DNA from: Symsagittifera roscoffensis
Lineage: Eukaryota; Xenacoelomorpha; Acoela; Convolutidae
Direction of reading: 5' to 3'
NCBI RefSeq assembly: GCF_963678635.1
Contig: NW_026971130.1
Span: 24,060 to 88,059, forward strand
Length of the DNA: 64,000 bases
Positions 1-11,887 of this stretch are shown one piece after another. Under the pieces are notes generated by a model. That model did no database searches. It had not been told where the DNA came from and worked only from the letters and a program-made list of their open reading frames with translations. Each line of letters opens with the position of its first letter. Position 1 is the stretch's first letter. The translations under genes were made by a program, and so were the position numbers.

Positions 1-492
1 GCCGATAGGTTACCAACTCTTGTCGCAGAGAGTGTTTGTTAAATACAGGATTTCATCTTCATGGGTCAATGATTTTGTGTGAAAAGCGGCTAAACCCCAC
101 GGATACTGGTACTTGCGGAATATTGGATGATTGCTTGAAAGAAATTATTGGGCAATATGTTTCTTTTACACCGAATCTGGATGTTGTTGTAACATCTTCT
201 CGAAAAACAACTTGTGGATGACATCATACATATTCCAAAACATTTTTACGAGCATTCCGAAGATGTCATAGCCTCCTTTCTTTGTGAAAAGAATAGTAGT
301 TTCACAAAACTCCAGCAATTGCTCGGCTCTGTACTGAATTTATTGCCAAAACAGAACTACTTCCACAGACCTTTCACTCAAATAAGCAATTTAGACAATT
401 TAGAAACAGCGAAAGACATATTGCTACTTTTGTCTCAGTTCGAATCTATACTGGGTGAGCTCAAGAACAGTCTTATCGTGCCAATTAATTGA
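1..492 (+). pseudogene. 3' end of an unrecognised protein gene, frame broken once
   Basis: Two overlapping open frames run in the same direction (about 36-221 and 202-492) and together look like the end of one coding region. The first reads out at residues such as LDVVVTSSRK. The second continues helically (IPKHFYEHSEDVIASF) to a stop at 490-492. The switch falls at a run of five A near 202, so a one-base change or sequencing error there is the simplest explanation. I recognise no domain. A neighbouring paralogue of the large gene at 1850 is possible but unsupported. The gene enters from the left edge, so its start is not visible. Confidence 0.35.
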
Positions 493-1849
493 ACTCGCCC
501 GGTTTTCGCCTCGTCGGCGTTGATGATGTTCCGGAGCAAGTAGCAACAAAAACATGATTGCAAAACAGAAAAAAAAATGCACTATAAATCTTACTGTGGA
601 GGTTGCGCATAATGTTCCGTTCAATTTGGCGCGGGTTCTATTTCTCGCAAACTTGTTTAATCATGAACCAAATATGAGCGGAACTCGAAAGAACATAAAA
701 TAAACGCTCCATAACCGGATTCGAACCCCTCCAAAAAATTTTTTTTTTTGGTTTTGTTTGGCTGTTCAAATTAGTTCATTAAACGGCCTTAGCCGACCTT
801 ACTTGACTGGTCTTTTGTCTGACAAATTCATGTTTTGTAAAAAGCAGTCTGAGTTCGCTTGCATGCTATAAAGCTGGGTGCTTCATCTTAGCTGTTAAAT
901 GTCGGATTTTCATTAGTACTGAATTCATTTATACGCCAAGGACTCTTTTACGCCAAAAGGCCCTTTTATAACCAATTATGCGCCAAAAGGCCCAAAAATA
1001 ACTGCAATTTCCTTCTTCCAAAATTCAACTCGAAACTAGCTGTTTTTCTTATCATATTATTAGAGCTGCGAGCTACAATGTTTTTGATTTTTCATTTTTT
1101 TTTTTTCAATTTTCTCGTCTTAATTATTGTGTTTTTTCTCTGAATGGTTTCAAAGGACTTCAGTAAACTCAAAAACTTGGCTTCGTCTTGAAATTTTTTG
1201 AAAAATGAAAACTGTTCTGTTCTGAATATTCTGCTGTTAAGCTCAATGTCAGTGAACTGAGTCAATGGGAAAATGGTACTTTTCATGTTTTGTTTTTTGT
1301 TCGTTAATTAAGTCTAATTGGAGAAAAGCCGCGCACTTGCATTCAAAACTATTGCCTATGTCGTGGTTGCATAAAATTGTTAATTCTTCTTTAAATGGAG
1401 AAGTTGTAGTAAATGTTAAAAATGAGCTTTGAGCTGGATTTTTCTACGTTGAATAGTGAAGTAATACTTGAGTAATTCTGTGCATCTTTTTTAAATTTGT
1501 TTTAAGCAAATCTTTCGATAATGAGGTGTTTTTATAACGTTCTTCCGTGAAGCGGGGACATGACTGGATAATGTTTGACATCAGGTATCATTCGAGCTAA
1601 TAACTGGACATGGTTTTTGGTCGTTTTGTAAATGTACAATTTCATAGAATATGGTTACAAATTTCTAGCTCGAAAATAAAAAAAATATTATGCTTACTAG
1701 AGTTGATTATGCGATAGATGTGATGACATATAATGTGATTCATTTTTTTCGAAACTTCATGTTTCGGGTAGTTCGAAATACGAAATTCCTTATGGTTCCT
1801 TGTTTAGAAATTTTTCCGTCTTTTTGGACATTGGGGCTTTTTGGACAAA
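493..1849. other. Intergenic region upstream of the large host gene
   Basis: No convincing gene. It is AT-rich with poly-T runs. Three short near-repeats (core CGCCAAAAGGCCC) occur at about 933, 950 and 980. A tRNA B-box-like string (GGTTCGAATCC on the minus strand) lies near 720 but has no cloverleaf partner. The promoter and 5' UTR of the downstream gene should lie here; no clear TATA box or initiator could be chosen. Confidence 0.5.
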
Positions 1850-4800
1850 ATGGACAACCAGTCAAGTGGAGAGTCGGAGTCAGACGACGAAGAACTCCAA
1901 TTCGACAGGATCAGAGAAGGCAAACCAAAAAAGCAGCTCAAGTACTGCTTCAAATTTTCGGTTGACCAGACAATTTTCTCACTTGGGGTTGAGTCTGAAT
2001 CTGTGTACTGTGGGGTGTTAATTGATGCGAAAACATCAGATTCCCAGATATCTCAGCTTCTCTTCTTTCCGGGTTTGAGAGGAGGAAGAATTGACTATGA
2101 CAAAAAAACCCTCCCGATTGAGGTTCAGATATCTGACAGAGACATGAAAAGTTTTGCCGAGTTCAGGTACTGCTACGCAGTCTCTGCCCAGCCCGACAAA
2201 CAAGTTGGCAAGATTGACAGCAAGAAAATTACGTGCTCAAAATGGTATGAAACTAACTCAGTAGTAGATACCAAAGAAGTTATAACCTTTGGGTCAACTG
2301 AAGAAGTGATCAGTTTTTTTGAGCATAACATTCCCGACGAGCAATCAGCATGTATCACATTAAGTGAAAGAGTTGATTTATGTCCCACTGAAACCGATAA
2401 TGGATCAGATAAAGTTGCTACGACAGGTCCTTTGACCCATGTCGTCAAGAGTAAACTGGAAGAAAAAGAAAATCAAATGAGCTCAACACAGCTTCATCAA
2501 TCATCTGTTATAGCTGATGAAACCCTCACCTACCCCAAACCTGCTAGCGAACCCATTAGAGCGAAACTAGTTGTTTGTTCCAAAGACGATTATTTCAAAG
2601 AAAAATGTGAAACAACAAAAGATACTTCTACTACAAGTGAACTCTGTGACTCAAATAAAAGCATGGACAAGCAAAGCCAAAAAGAGTGTCCTGAAACCTA
2701 TATGCCATCTTCTGAGCAAAGCCTGAGATCGGAATCCTCGGAGTCAAAAATGTCGCATGACTTCAGAGCAGAAACAGTTAACCACATATCCAGCATTTCT
2801 CAATCTGTCCTTGTGGAAACCACATGCAAATTCCAAAAGAATGAAAACCTAAAAGAAGTTGTTAGAAACAGCGAATCCTCACCTAATGTGAGTGAGAAAA
2901 ACGAATATGGACAGTCAGTGCCCAGCGTTGTCAAAAACAAGAGAGAAGACAAAACATCAGTCCCTCAACCGACAAAAGAAGTTGATGTTGCCAGTTTCAA
3001 TGAGTATCCATGTACTCATGAGGTTTCAGCATCTATCACATCAAGTGAAAGAATTGATTTGTGTTCAACCGACATCGAAAAAGGATCCGAAAAAGTTGCG
3101 TCGACAGGTCTTTTGACCCACGTCGTCAAGAAAGAACTGGAAGAAAAAGAGGACCAGATAAGCTCTACACAGATTCATCAATCATCGGCCACACCTGACA
3201 AAACCAGTAAAAGCGCCATTAAAAAGCAAGAACAAAAAGAGTGTCCTGAAACCTATGGATCATTTTCTGAGCAAAGCATGAGATCGGAATCCTCGGAGTC
3301 ACAAGTGTCGCATGGTTTCAAGGCAGAAACAGTTAACCACAAATCCAGCATTGCTCAATCTGTCCTTGTGGAAACCACATGCAAAGTCGGAAGGAATGAA
3401 AAATTAATAGAAGAAGTTAAAAAAATTTGCGATCGCGAATTCTCACCTAGCGAGAGTGAGAAAACCGAATCTGGACAGTCAGTGCCCAGCGTTGTCAAAA
3501 ACAAGAGAGAAGACAAAATATCAGTCTCTCAACCGACACAAGAAGTTGAAGTTGCCAGTTTCAATGAGCATGCATGTCCCCATGAGGAATCAGCATCTAT
3601 CACACCAATTGAAAAAGTAGATTTGGGTTCCACTGAAATCGAAAAAGGATCCGAAAAGGTTGCTTCGACAGGTTCTCTGACCCATGCCGTCATGTGTAAA
3701 CTGGAAGGAAACGAGGACCAGATAAGCTCTTCACAGCTTCATCAATCATCTGCTATAGGTGATGAAACCAGTAAAAGTTCCACTGAAAAGCAAGATCAAA
3801 AAGAGTGTCCTGAAACCTATGGATCACCTTCTGAGCAAAGTGTGATATCGGAATACTCGGAATCACAAGTTTCGCATGGTTTAAACGCAGAAACAGTTAA
3901 CCACAAATCCAGCATTGTTGAATCTGTCCTCGTGGAAACCAGATTCAAAGTCGGAAAAATTGAAAAGTTACAAGAAGAGGGCAAAAGTTTTGGAAACGAT
4001 GATTTATCACTTAGTGAACGTGAGAAAACTGAATATGGACAGTCAGTGTCCCGTGTTATCAAAAACAAGAGAGAAGACAAAACATCAGTCTCTCATTCGA
4101 CACATATTGTTCAAGCCATCGTTGACAAAGAAATTTTTAATTTGGGAAAAGATTCTCTGATTATCAGCCTGACAACAATAAATGGAAGTCATACTTCGCA
4201 AGGTGTTGTCGTGGCTGCAACAGATGATTGGGCAATTTTAAGTTTCGACGTAAAATTGCGAGAAAACCATGTCCCATATTTCTACAGGTTACACGCGCCG
4301 AAAGACGTGTACGCTCAAATCCATCGTGAAATTCTCCCCGACCGAGTAAGTTACCGAGTTATGAATGACAAAGATTTCACCGGGGAGGAAAATAATGTCA
4401 AAATGAAGTATGACGGTGTTATTTGCTGGTACAAAAACGACATGGATTTAAATTCCATTTTTGCTTCCCAAAGGAAAACAGAAGATGCAAAATGGTTGTT
4501 TACTGACAAAGAGTTTTTCAAAAAGCGAAACTTAACTGGATTTGAAATATATTGCTCAGATTTGGTTTATTGTCAACTTTCGCAAAATTTTAACCTAGAG
4601 CAATTTTACTTTGGTATCGAAAAAATTTGGAAGAGTTTGTCAACTGTTCGGTTTGAAAATAACTCTCAGATAACTATCATGGAAAGCAGCTCTGTTTCAC
4701 AACATGCTCTTGAAGTTCTTTTTGACCAAGTCAAAAACGGCAGTTCTGAAAACCTAGATCTAGGAATTGTATTCCTTGTCAACTTTTTGCATCAGCTAAA

Positions 4801-7754
4801 CAAGCGAAAAATGCTGGCCGGAATCAAGCGAGAAACAACATCATCAATAAGGTGTTTAGTTCAGAATACAGATGACAAGCTACAGAGCCGTCTCACTGAA
4901 AAATTGGCTGAGCTTTCCCCTGAAATTCAGCCAAACGCCAAACTATGTATTTCAAAAGCACAGCGGATTATTGAAAAATGCAAATCCAACCATGAAACGG
5001 TTAAATGGGTCGAGTTACTATCCATTGAAGATAGTGAAAAAGACTTTTTCGCTCCGAGAACTTCCCAAAACTTGCCTGAACTACAACCTCATCATAAGTT
5101 GCAGGAAAATGACCCCAAATATGTTTCAGAACCAACTGCTACATGTGAACTGAGGTCAAGACAATCAGTTTCAACTAAATTCACAAAAAAACAAGATGAA
5201 ACAATGTATTCATTTCGACAATGTCAAAAGGATGTACTAGCCAAGAGCTCTATTATCAAAGAACCAATAACTGAACCAGAAATCATTTGCGAGTCCCGTA
5301 AGCAATATGTCGGTCAGAGCTCAATTGATCCTGAACCTTCGTTGCAAAGTCCTCCATCCAGAGCAGAAGCACCAAATTTACCAAATCCTGAGTCAGAAAT
5401 CAAAATTGATTTCCTTAAACAACAAATCGAGCAGCCCTCTCTGGACCGTGAGTATTCGCTGCAAAGCCCATCGTTCAGAGCGGAAGCACATAGTTCACCA
5501 AATCCTGAGGAGGAGATCAATCTTGAATCCCGTAAACATCAAGTCGGCCAGCGCTCATTCGAACCTTGTAACATCTCCCAAAACACATCCAACTACCATT
5601 CCAGTATTGACAATAAAAAATTTAACAAGGCAAAGAAAAAAGTGGACAACTTAGCCGGAGCAGTCAAAGTCGAATATTTTAATTCCTCGTCTGACAAAAA
5701 CAAAAAATCAACTTGTGCTAATGTTATTAGTATCTCGAATGAACGCTACAAGTCAAGCGACCTAGGACGAAATCACTGGAAATTTCTGACAGTTATCGAT
5801 ACTGATATAACCCAAATCAAGGGCGACTTGATGGTGTTTATGTTCATCGAGAACATTATCTGTTACGGCAAAGTTGAAGCGATTTCTGACAATTGGGCAA
5901 TATTGCGATTCGAAGTTGAGCCCATAGAAAGCGAAGACAGCTATATTCGTTTCTTTTTTGGTGTCAAATCGACGGATGAGGGCCAAGAAAGGCATTACAG
6001 AGAAGTTCTGCCAGGAGAGCATCAGCACAGGTACCTAAGAGTTGATGATTTAAAAGATGGACTATTAAATTATTCAGGGGCGATAACTTGGAAAAAATCT
6101 GAAAGTAGTTTTCTGGAGAAGGGTTGGAATTTGGTTAAATACCTTAAAGGTCACGGCGATTACTTTAATCCGCATTCGAAAGCATTTGAAGTCTATTGCA
6201 TGCACTATGCTTCACAATTCGTAGATGACTTGGACTTGGGTGCTTTCACTGCAAATGTAAAGTCATCGTGGAGTTGCTTATCTCGAGTTTGTATCAAGAA
6301 AAACGTGGAAACCGTTTTCAAAGAAGAACTTGCGCCGCATCAGCTGCTTGACACGATGGTTAATGTGGTGAAAACTCAACAGGGTTTCAAACGAGACCTT
6401 GCCAAGATAGCTCTGCTTGAACTCACTGATTTAGTTTTATCTTCTGAAAAAACTCTTAAGGTTGTTAAAGAAAGCACCTTAGCTGAAGTAGTCTGTCTTA
6501 CAGGATTTGAGACGAAAGAAAGACGCGATGAACTGGGAAAGGAAATGAACAGTCGACAATATGACGAAAAAATTCGAAAATCAAAGCAAGCATGTTTTAG
6601 TCTAATACAGCACCGCGGCAACAACGACAGACACCTATCGAATCTTTTTGAATGGCTTTCGCTTTCAAATACGCCGCTCTCAACGCCGTTCAAAACCCCA
6701 AATTTGAGTCCTATCTCACCAGAATTTTTTTGTTCCGTTGATACTAGGATTCAAATTCTTGTCAGTGCTATAAACTGGGAGTCAGTTAACAGCTTACAAA
6801 AAATTGGCCTTAGCATGGACCTATACATATACGCACTTCACTGCTCCCTTTTGACACATGGGATTACAGACGACACAAACAAAAATTCTTTAATACTGAT
6901 CAAGAGTTTGACAGAAAAGCTTCGTCTAGAAGATTTCAACAAATGCGCTCATCAAATAAACCTATTGCTCAACGACAGCAAAATCAGAGGTGGAATTGTT
7001 TTTAGAAATATAATTTTGCTTGCATTGGACATAGCAGAAATTACTGAAAACTATGCTCAAGATGCTGATAGCTTGGATAAACAGTGGTTTGACGTCATAA
7101 CAAAACATGCCAGGACAATTTTACACAATTCCTTGCAGATTCGTCCGGATAAAACAACCATTAATTTCTGGATCAAAATTTGTACCAAGAAACTTGAACT
7201 TAACTGTTCTACCAATCGTTTTCGTGGGAACTTAGGCGATATTGTAATCAACTTTCTCTGCGATAATCCAGATGCCATGTCTGCTGTGGCTAACGCAGAC
7301 AAACATGACTTAGAACAATCGTTGCTAGCCTCTATTTTCAAGCACTCTGAGTTGAATGAGCTTGCGAAGCAATTCAATTTCAAGGATAGAGCTTTGTTTG
7401 ACATCAATCATAAAGATCATCGTAGTGCATGTGACAGAATTTTCCATGATCTGTTGGCCATTTTCAAGGAACCTCATATTCAAAAACCATATGGAATAGT
7501 GGAATGTGCCGCACATTTGCCACACCTAGTACTTCTGATAACATCGTATCCCAAATTGAATCCCAATGATAACTGCAAGAGGCTGATGCAGAAAATAGTT
7601 GAAGCTTATTTGAACGCTTCAAAGCAGATTGATGATCAGAGCATCTCTTTCGAAAATCTTCGAGTTATTCAGGGCGTGATGGATATTTTTATCGCTGTTT
7701 GCAACCAGTTCAGTCGATGGAACTGGAACAGTGACGACTTTATTGCATTTGACG
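1850..7754 (+). CDS. Large multidomain host protein, exon 1 (possible RNF213-like N-terminal arm)
   Basis: A single open frame of about 5.9 kb. ATG at 1850 (MDNQSSGESESDDEE) is preferred over the in-frame TTG at 1841. Order by residue: acidic N-terminus; beta-rich module 28-165; three diverged Ser/Glu-rich repeats 166-752; second beta-rich module plus helices about 752-1068; Ser/Pro-rich linker with 39-residue repeats near 1142-1240; third beta module plus helices about 1310-1606; helical solenoid-like region from about 1606. The modules share a DNWAIL-F-V core (TDDWAILSFDV and SDNWAILRFEV) and a later RExLP motif. The exon ends in phase 1 at FDG before GTTTGT (7755). It joins in frame to 11888-12546. 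The mix of carbohydrate-binding-like beta modules and a helical arm recalls RNF213/mysterin, but no AAA or RING part is in the window, so this is inference. Confidence 0.75.
2345..4105 (+). repeat. Three in-frame diverged coding repeats (about 188 aa each)
   Basis: The repeats start at 2345, 3026 and 3590. Units 2 and 3 are about 564 and 515 bp. Unit 1 is 681 bp because it carries an extra segment of about 40 residues. Shared landmarks are SERVDLC/SERIDLC, GSEKVASTG, KECPETY, ETVNHKSSI, SVLVET and KNKREDKTSV. All units stay in frame, which argues for selection or recent duplication in a living gene. The composition (Ser, Glu, Lys, Thr) suggests intrinsic disorder. Confidence 0.9.
5274..5567 (+). 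repeat. Short coding repeat, 39-residue unit, about 2.5 copies
   Basis: Within the linker before the third beta module, a 117 bp unit is repeated. Landmarks are SLQSPPSRAEAPNLPNP and SLQSPSFRAEAHSSPNP, followed by a third partial copy (ESRKHQVGQ). The reading frame is kept. Confidence 0.8.
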
Positions 7755-9259
7755 GTTTGTTTTTTTTTGTCTTTAATATTTTTACATTTTTTTGACCTGA
7801 AAGAAAATGAGGAGTAATTATACTGTTCATAGCTTTTCCTGACAATTATTGATCAGCAAAATGACAGTTTTTGTCCAAACTTTCAAAATCGTCCTTAAAA
7901 AAGCAGGTGGTTGCTGTACAAGGGGCAGAAAACATGTAAAACCCAGTTGTTATGCAAAAACTGCTAAAAAGGAAAACATAAATGATATGTTTATATGTCG
8001 GAAACGGTTTATAATTAAATACCTAATTCACAACTTACAGATCATCGATCGTATTGCTTTGGTGGAGTGGATAGAGCGAAAGACAAACAAAGATCTTATA
8101 AGTTACTCAACTAAAATATTCGAAAAATTTCTCGTAATTGGAAAAAAAATTGAAATGCACGGATAGCAAGTAAACACAAACTCTTTTCCCCATAAAGAAG
8201 AAATAAAAACGCTTTTTTTATACTTCAATTGAATAATTTACTACCCGACTTTCGGCAACCATTTCTCGGCTCTATAAAAACACAGGGAGCCAAAACTTTG
8301 GGGTATGATATGTAGTTGAAAGATTAACCGGACTATTAGAACGGACGTTGTTAGCACCTAACAAACAATACCCATCATCCCAGACCAGTTACACACAAAA
8401 AAAACGAAAATATATTCACTTTACTATGGTGATAGACACTCGATACCAACCCCTAAAAAGACCCTTAGTGGAAAAATCGGTGTTTGTTAATAGCTTTTTC
8501 CGGAAAAAGAAACGATTGACCCTAAAACTGAAATCAATCGTAGGCTATTAATTTGATATGGAGGAAACTTGATAGATATGACCCTCTTAGGACTCTCACG
8601 TGCCATATAGAAAACTTGCCCTGGTGACCCTGGAGTGAGTGTTTTACTTAAGATTTGGGTGTTTAGGCCCCAAAAATTCAAAAGAAGCTCAAAAATAACA
8701 AGTGGGTGGGCCATACAACCTTGCGCTCACTTTCGGAAGTTGAAATCGATCACGTTATTGGTAATGGAGGGAACGTATTTGGCAGATCGAAATAGAATAT
8801 AGAGAAATTAATGCCCCTTTAATTGTTGCATTCAGGTACTGGACATTTTTGAACAATTAACCTACGACAAATATTATGTCAAACTAAGCTATGAAAGTTA
8901 AGCTAAAAATAAACTAATAAGACCAAATAAAATTATCCCAAAGAAAATTGGTAAAAATAATAGTAATTCTTGAGAGTGAAATGAAATCACAGGATATTTA
9001 AGAGCACCACTGGAAGGTGGATTATTGACAGAATGGGACCCTCAGGAGAATTTTTCGTGATATCTAGAATGTCGGGATTGAAAAGGATAGAGTCAAAAAA
9101 TTGAGATGCCTGGGATGAAATAGCTACTTTTACTATGGATCTAGGTCTAGCTCTATGAAATTAACAGAAAACTTAACCAAAATCATTGGTCAGTTGTTTA
9201 TTTAATTTCATTTGGGATTTGAGGTGAGATTCGATACCCCATTGGTAAACCTATTGCTT

Positions 9260-9345
9260 TGAAACTTTGGCGCGCCTTAAAGTGAGTTGATCCGCCTAAA
9301 AGTGAGTTGAAATCCATAGCTCTCGAATTTGCTGAGGAAGTAACA
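9260..9345 (+). other. Decayed fragment resembling exon 2, inside the intron
   Basis: TTGGCGCGCCT at about 9266 and TCCATAGCTCTCGAAT followed by TGCTGA near 9313 also occur in the same order in exon 2 (about 12088 and 12201). The spacing is shorter in the intron (about 45 versus 112 bp). GTGAGTTG also occurs twice here. It looks like a small degenerate copy of coding sequence. Confidence 0.5.
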
Positions 9346-9943
9346 AACTGAGCGCAAAGAACATATATCTTATCAAAAGTAAACCTCAAATAGACCAACA
9401 TAAAAAGTGATAACAAACAGCCTGTTTTAGGCATAAAAAAAACGTTAAAAGGTTGCTAGCTGTTTTTCATCAGCGGGAGAACAATTATAGCAAAGTAGCG
9501 AATAGTTGGTTCTGCTAGTTATAGTGAGCAGGTTGAGAGTTGCACAAATCGAAATTGTCGCAAGTATCACGTGTCAGAAATGAAAAAAAAAATTATCTGG
9601 AGTGAAAGATAGTTCATTAAAATATCGAGGGTAGCAAGATTAAAGAAAGCTAGTGATAGTGATTTTTTTTGCACAAGTAGATTAATCGCTGATCTTTCAA
9701 TTACTGAATCAAGTAGATAGATCGCTGATCATTCAATTACTGAATTTAAGAAGTGTTTTCTGGCCGAGCTACCGGCTTTCTGTACTTGGACAAACAATCA
9801 AAAAATTTTACTACCATCGAAATTTTTTTAATCGTGGTTGTGGAACGACAGTTGACACATCACACAAATGACACGCAACACATTACAATGCATAGTAACT
9901 TGCCAATCTAAGCCTTCCAGGATTGTGGATAGTATTGAGCCTT

Positions 9944-9944
9944 G

Positions 9945-10030
<86 letters not shown>
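9944..10030. repeat. (GA)n microsatellite
   Basis: About 87 bp of GA dinucleotides with a few AAAG interruptions. The spurious Arg/Glu and Ser/Leu open frames on the two strands come from it. Confidence 0.97.
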
Positions 10031-10031
<1 letters not shown>

Positions 10032-10069
10032 GCTTATAGGAGAAACCCCCTAAACTTACAAGTTGATCA

Positions 10070-10290
10070 ATAAAGTTCAATGTTCAATTGAAGATTGAAG
10101 TCGAAATCTCAATTGAAAGTTCAATTGAAGTTAAGATGAATGAAGTTAAAAATTCAAATGAAAAACGAATGAAATTCAGAATTCAATTGAATAATGGAGT
10201 CAAAAGTCAATTGAAATTGAATTTTTGGATTGAATTAGGCAGATGAAATTAAATTTGAATGATGGATAAAGTTGAATGTTCAATTGAATT
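10070..10290. repeat. Cluster of TTCAATTGAA-type palindromic words
   Basis: The self-complementary word TTCAATTGAA and near versions (TTCAATTGAG, TCAATTGAAA) recur many times in about 220 bp, mixed with GATGAA/TGAAGTT words. It is a degenerate tandem or cryptic simple repeat, and no coding signal is seen. Confidence 0.7.
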
Positions 10291-10443
10291 AGATTAAGGC
10301 AATAATTGCGGATGCTCTCAAGTTTGCCTGACAATCTGTGTTAAGAGGTGTCCATAAACTCTTTTTGAGAGAAGTGGTTTCGCCGACTGACTTATGAATA
10401 AGGAAATGAATAAGAGCTTCCAATGGTTAATGAAATCAAAAAC

Positions 10444-11722
10444 TACCCGCACCGAGGTTTCATGCATAAAAATCGATCATAATGGGTTTTTGTTGACCAG
10501 AATGTTGACTATATGGTCGATCATCATTACAATTTTAGACAACTTAATGGATTTTCAATTCATTTTAGTTGATTATTTTCGAAAAAAATGAAAATCTTTT
10601 GAAGTCCATTATAATCGATTTTAATTCATCTTTGTTCTCAATATAATGGGTTTTTTTGGTTCATAAAATTCATGAAAATTGATTAAATTTTGGAAATAAT
10701 GACTCTATTTTTTGCAACTTTCTGCAAAATTTGAACGAACACGTTCATCCAGGGACGGCCAATATGAAGTAATTATGAAGAAGCAAATATGTAAATTTGC
10801 AAAAAGTTCTCAAAAAACGGCATTTTGTACCAGTTTGTTTCGGAAAATTTGCCTGCAGCGCTAAAAGTTCGGTCGAAATACGCTCTTTTTAGTGTTGTGG
10901 GAGTGCTCGGAAAATCAACTTAGCCAAACTGAAAAAAAAAATTCAACTGGTTTTAATATATTTTTTTAAAAAATCCCCCACATCCCCTCACACCCCCCCC
11001 CCCCCCCACCCCACGCCAACCCCACACGTCCCCCCCCCCCCTATTTCCCTCACATCCCCGCCCACGTCCCCCCTAATTCCCTTTATCTCCCCTCCTTTCC
11101 CGCAGTTAAACCCAAACCATCCCCCTCCACACCACCAAAAAACACTCAAAACTAAACACCCCCACTGGGACAGGTAACTATGTAGTACAGGTAAACGTTG
11201 GAGTGGGGGTGGGGGCGGTGTGGGTTTTTGTGTGGGGTCTACCCTATAACACCCCCCCCCCCCCCCACACACACACACACCACCAACCCAGTTTAGTTTA
11301 AACGCGGGTGGTTTGGCGAATAAAACTCAGTTAAAATAATAAAAAAAATACGTGATTTTTATGAATTTTTATAAACGCGATTGAAATAAGGAAAGAGTTG
11401 AAATTCAGCGAAAGAATAAAATAACTACTTTAAGTTTAATATTATTATTTAAAAAACGAAAACAGTACGCCGAAAGTGTTTTAAAAATGGATTAGAATCC
11501 ATAATAATCGGTTAAAATTGATTATTTTTCTGTTGATAAAACTTTTTGAATAGTTTTAAAATAATCGGTTATAATCGGTTATATTGGGATTTTATGGCCT
11601 AAAAATAGTATTTTAAAATACATTTTTAATCGACTTTTTTCGGTAGTTTTTGTTATTTTATAGAGACTTACAATGACTTTTCAAGATAACCGATTATTAT
11701 CCATGAAATTTCAGTCCGGGTA
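10444..11722. mobile_element. Non-autonomous DNA transposon candidate with terminal inverted repeats
   Basis: The left end starts TACCCGCACCGA and continues into TTTCATG. The right end, read inward on the other strand, starts TACCCGGACTGA and continues into TTTCATG. Over about 34 bp the ends match at 27 positions by eye. Both ends are flanked by AAC, a possible 3 bp target duplication. Inside, short words such as AATCGATTATAATGG and TAATCGGTTATAATCGG recur. No transposase frame is present. It sits in the host intron just upstream of exon 2. Confidence 0.5.
10976..11280. repeat. C-rich low-complexity tract
   Basis: Runs of up to about 17 C alternate with CACACC, CCACCC and TTTCCC, ending in a short CA repeat. 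The Gly-rich minus-strand frame here is a composition artefact. It lies inside the inverted-repeat element. Confidence 0.9.
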
Positions 11723-11887
11723 AACAGTTTCCAGGTTCCTCATTTTCAAACCTAGATGCAGCAGTTGTGGCTAATGCGCGTGCATCAATAGCTGCCGCTA
11801 GAGTAGATTATGTTGTTTCATTATTGCGAATTGCCGGTGTGTTGTTTTATGAGTTGTCGTTTTACGAGTTTTTGATTTTCTTAGCAG

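Larger units (their letters stand above)
7755..11887 (+). other. Intron of the large host gene (phase 1, about 4.1 kb)
   Basis: The proposed donor is GTTTGT at 7755 and the acceptor is TTTCTTAGCAG ending at 11887. Splicing these makes a seamless phase-1 join (FDG then MDLYANRALG). An open frame at 7849-8166 lies inside but was not accepted as an exon. Most of 8200-9900 shows only AT-rich sequence with no gene. Later parts hold simple repeats and a transposon, listed separately. Confidence 0.6.

Noticed and set aside
715-745. tRNA gene on the minus strand
   Set aside because: Only a B-box-like GGTTCGAATCC is present. The T stem does not pair, and no anticodon or D arm is found.
7849-8166. 105-codon plus-strand frame after exon 1 as an additional coding exon
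   Set aside because: The acceptor GACAG at 7867 fits the phase of exon 1, but the frame ends in a stop at 8166 with no good donor in the right phase to reach 11888. The direct 7754-11888 join is clean.
9868-10080. Arg/Glu-rich and Ser/Leu-rich ORFs
   Set aside because: Both are translations of the GA microsatellite.
10988-11278. Gly/Cys-rich 96-residue ORF
   Set aside because: Product of the C-rich low-complexity tract.
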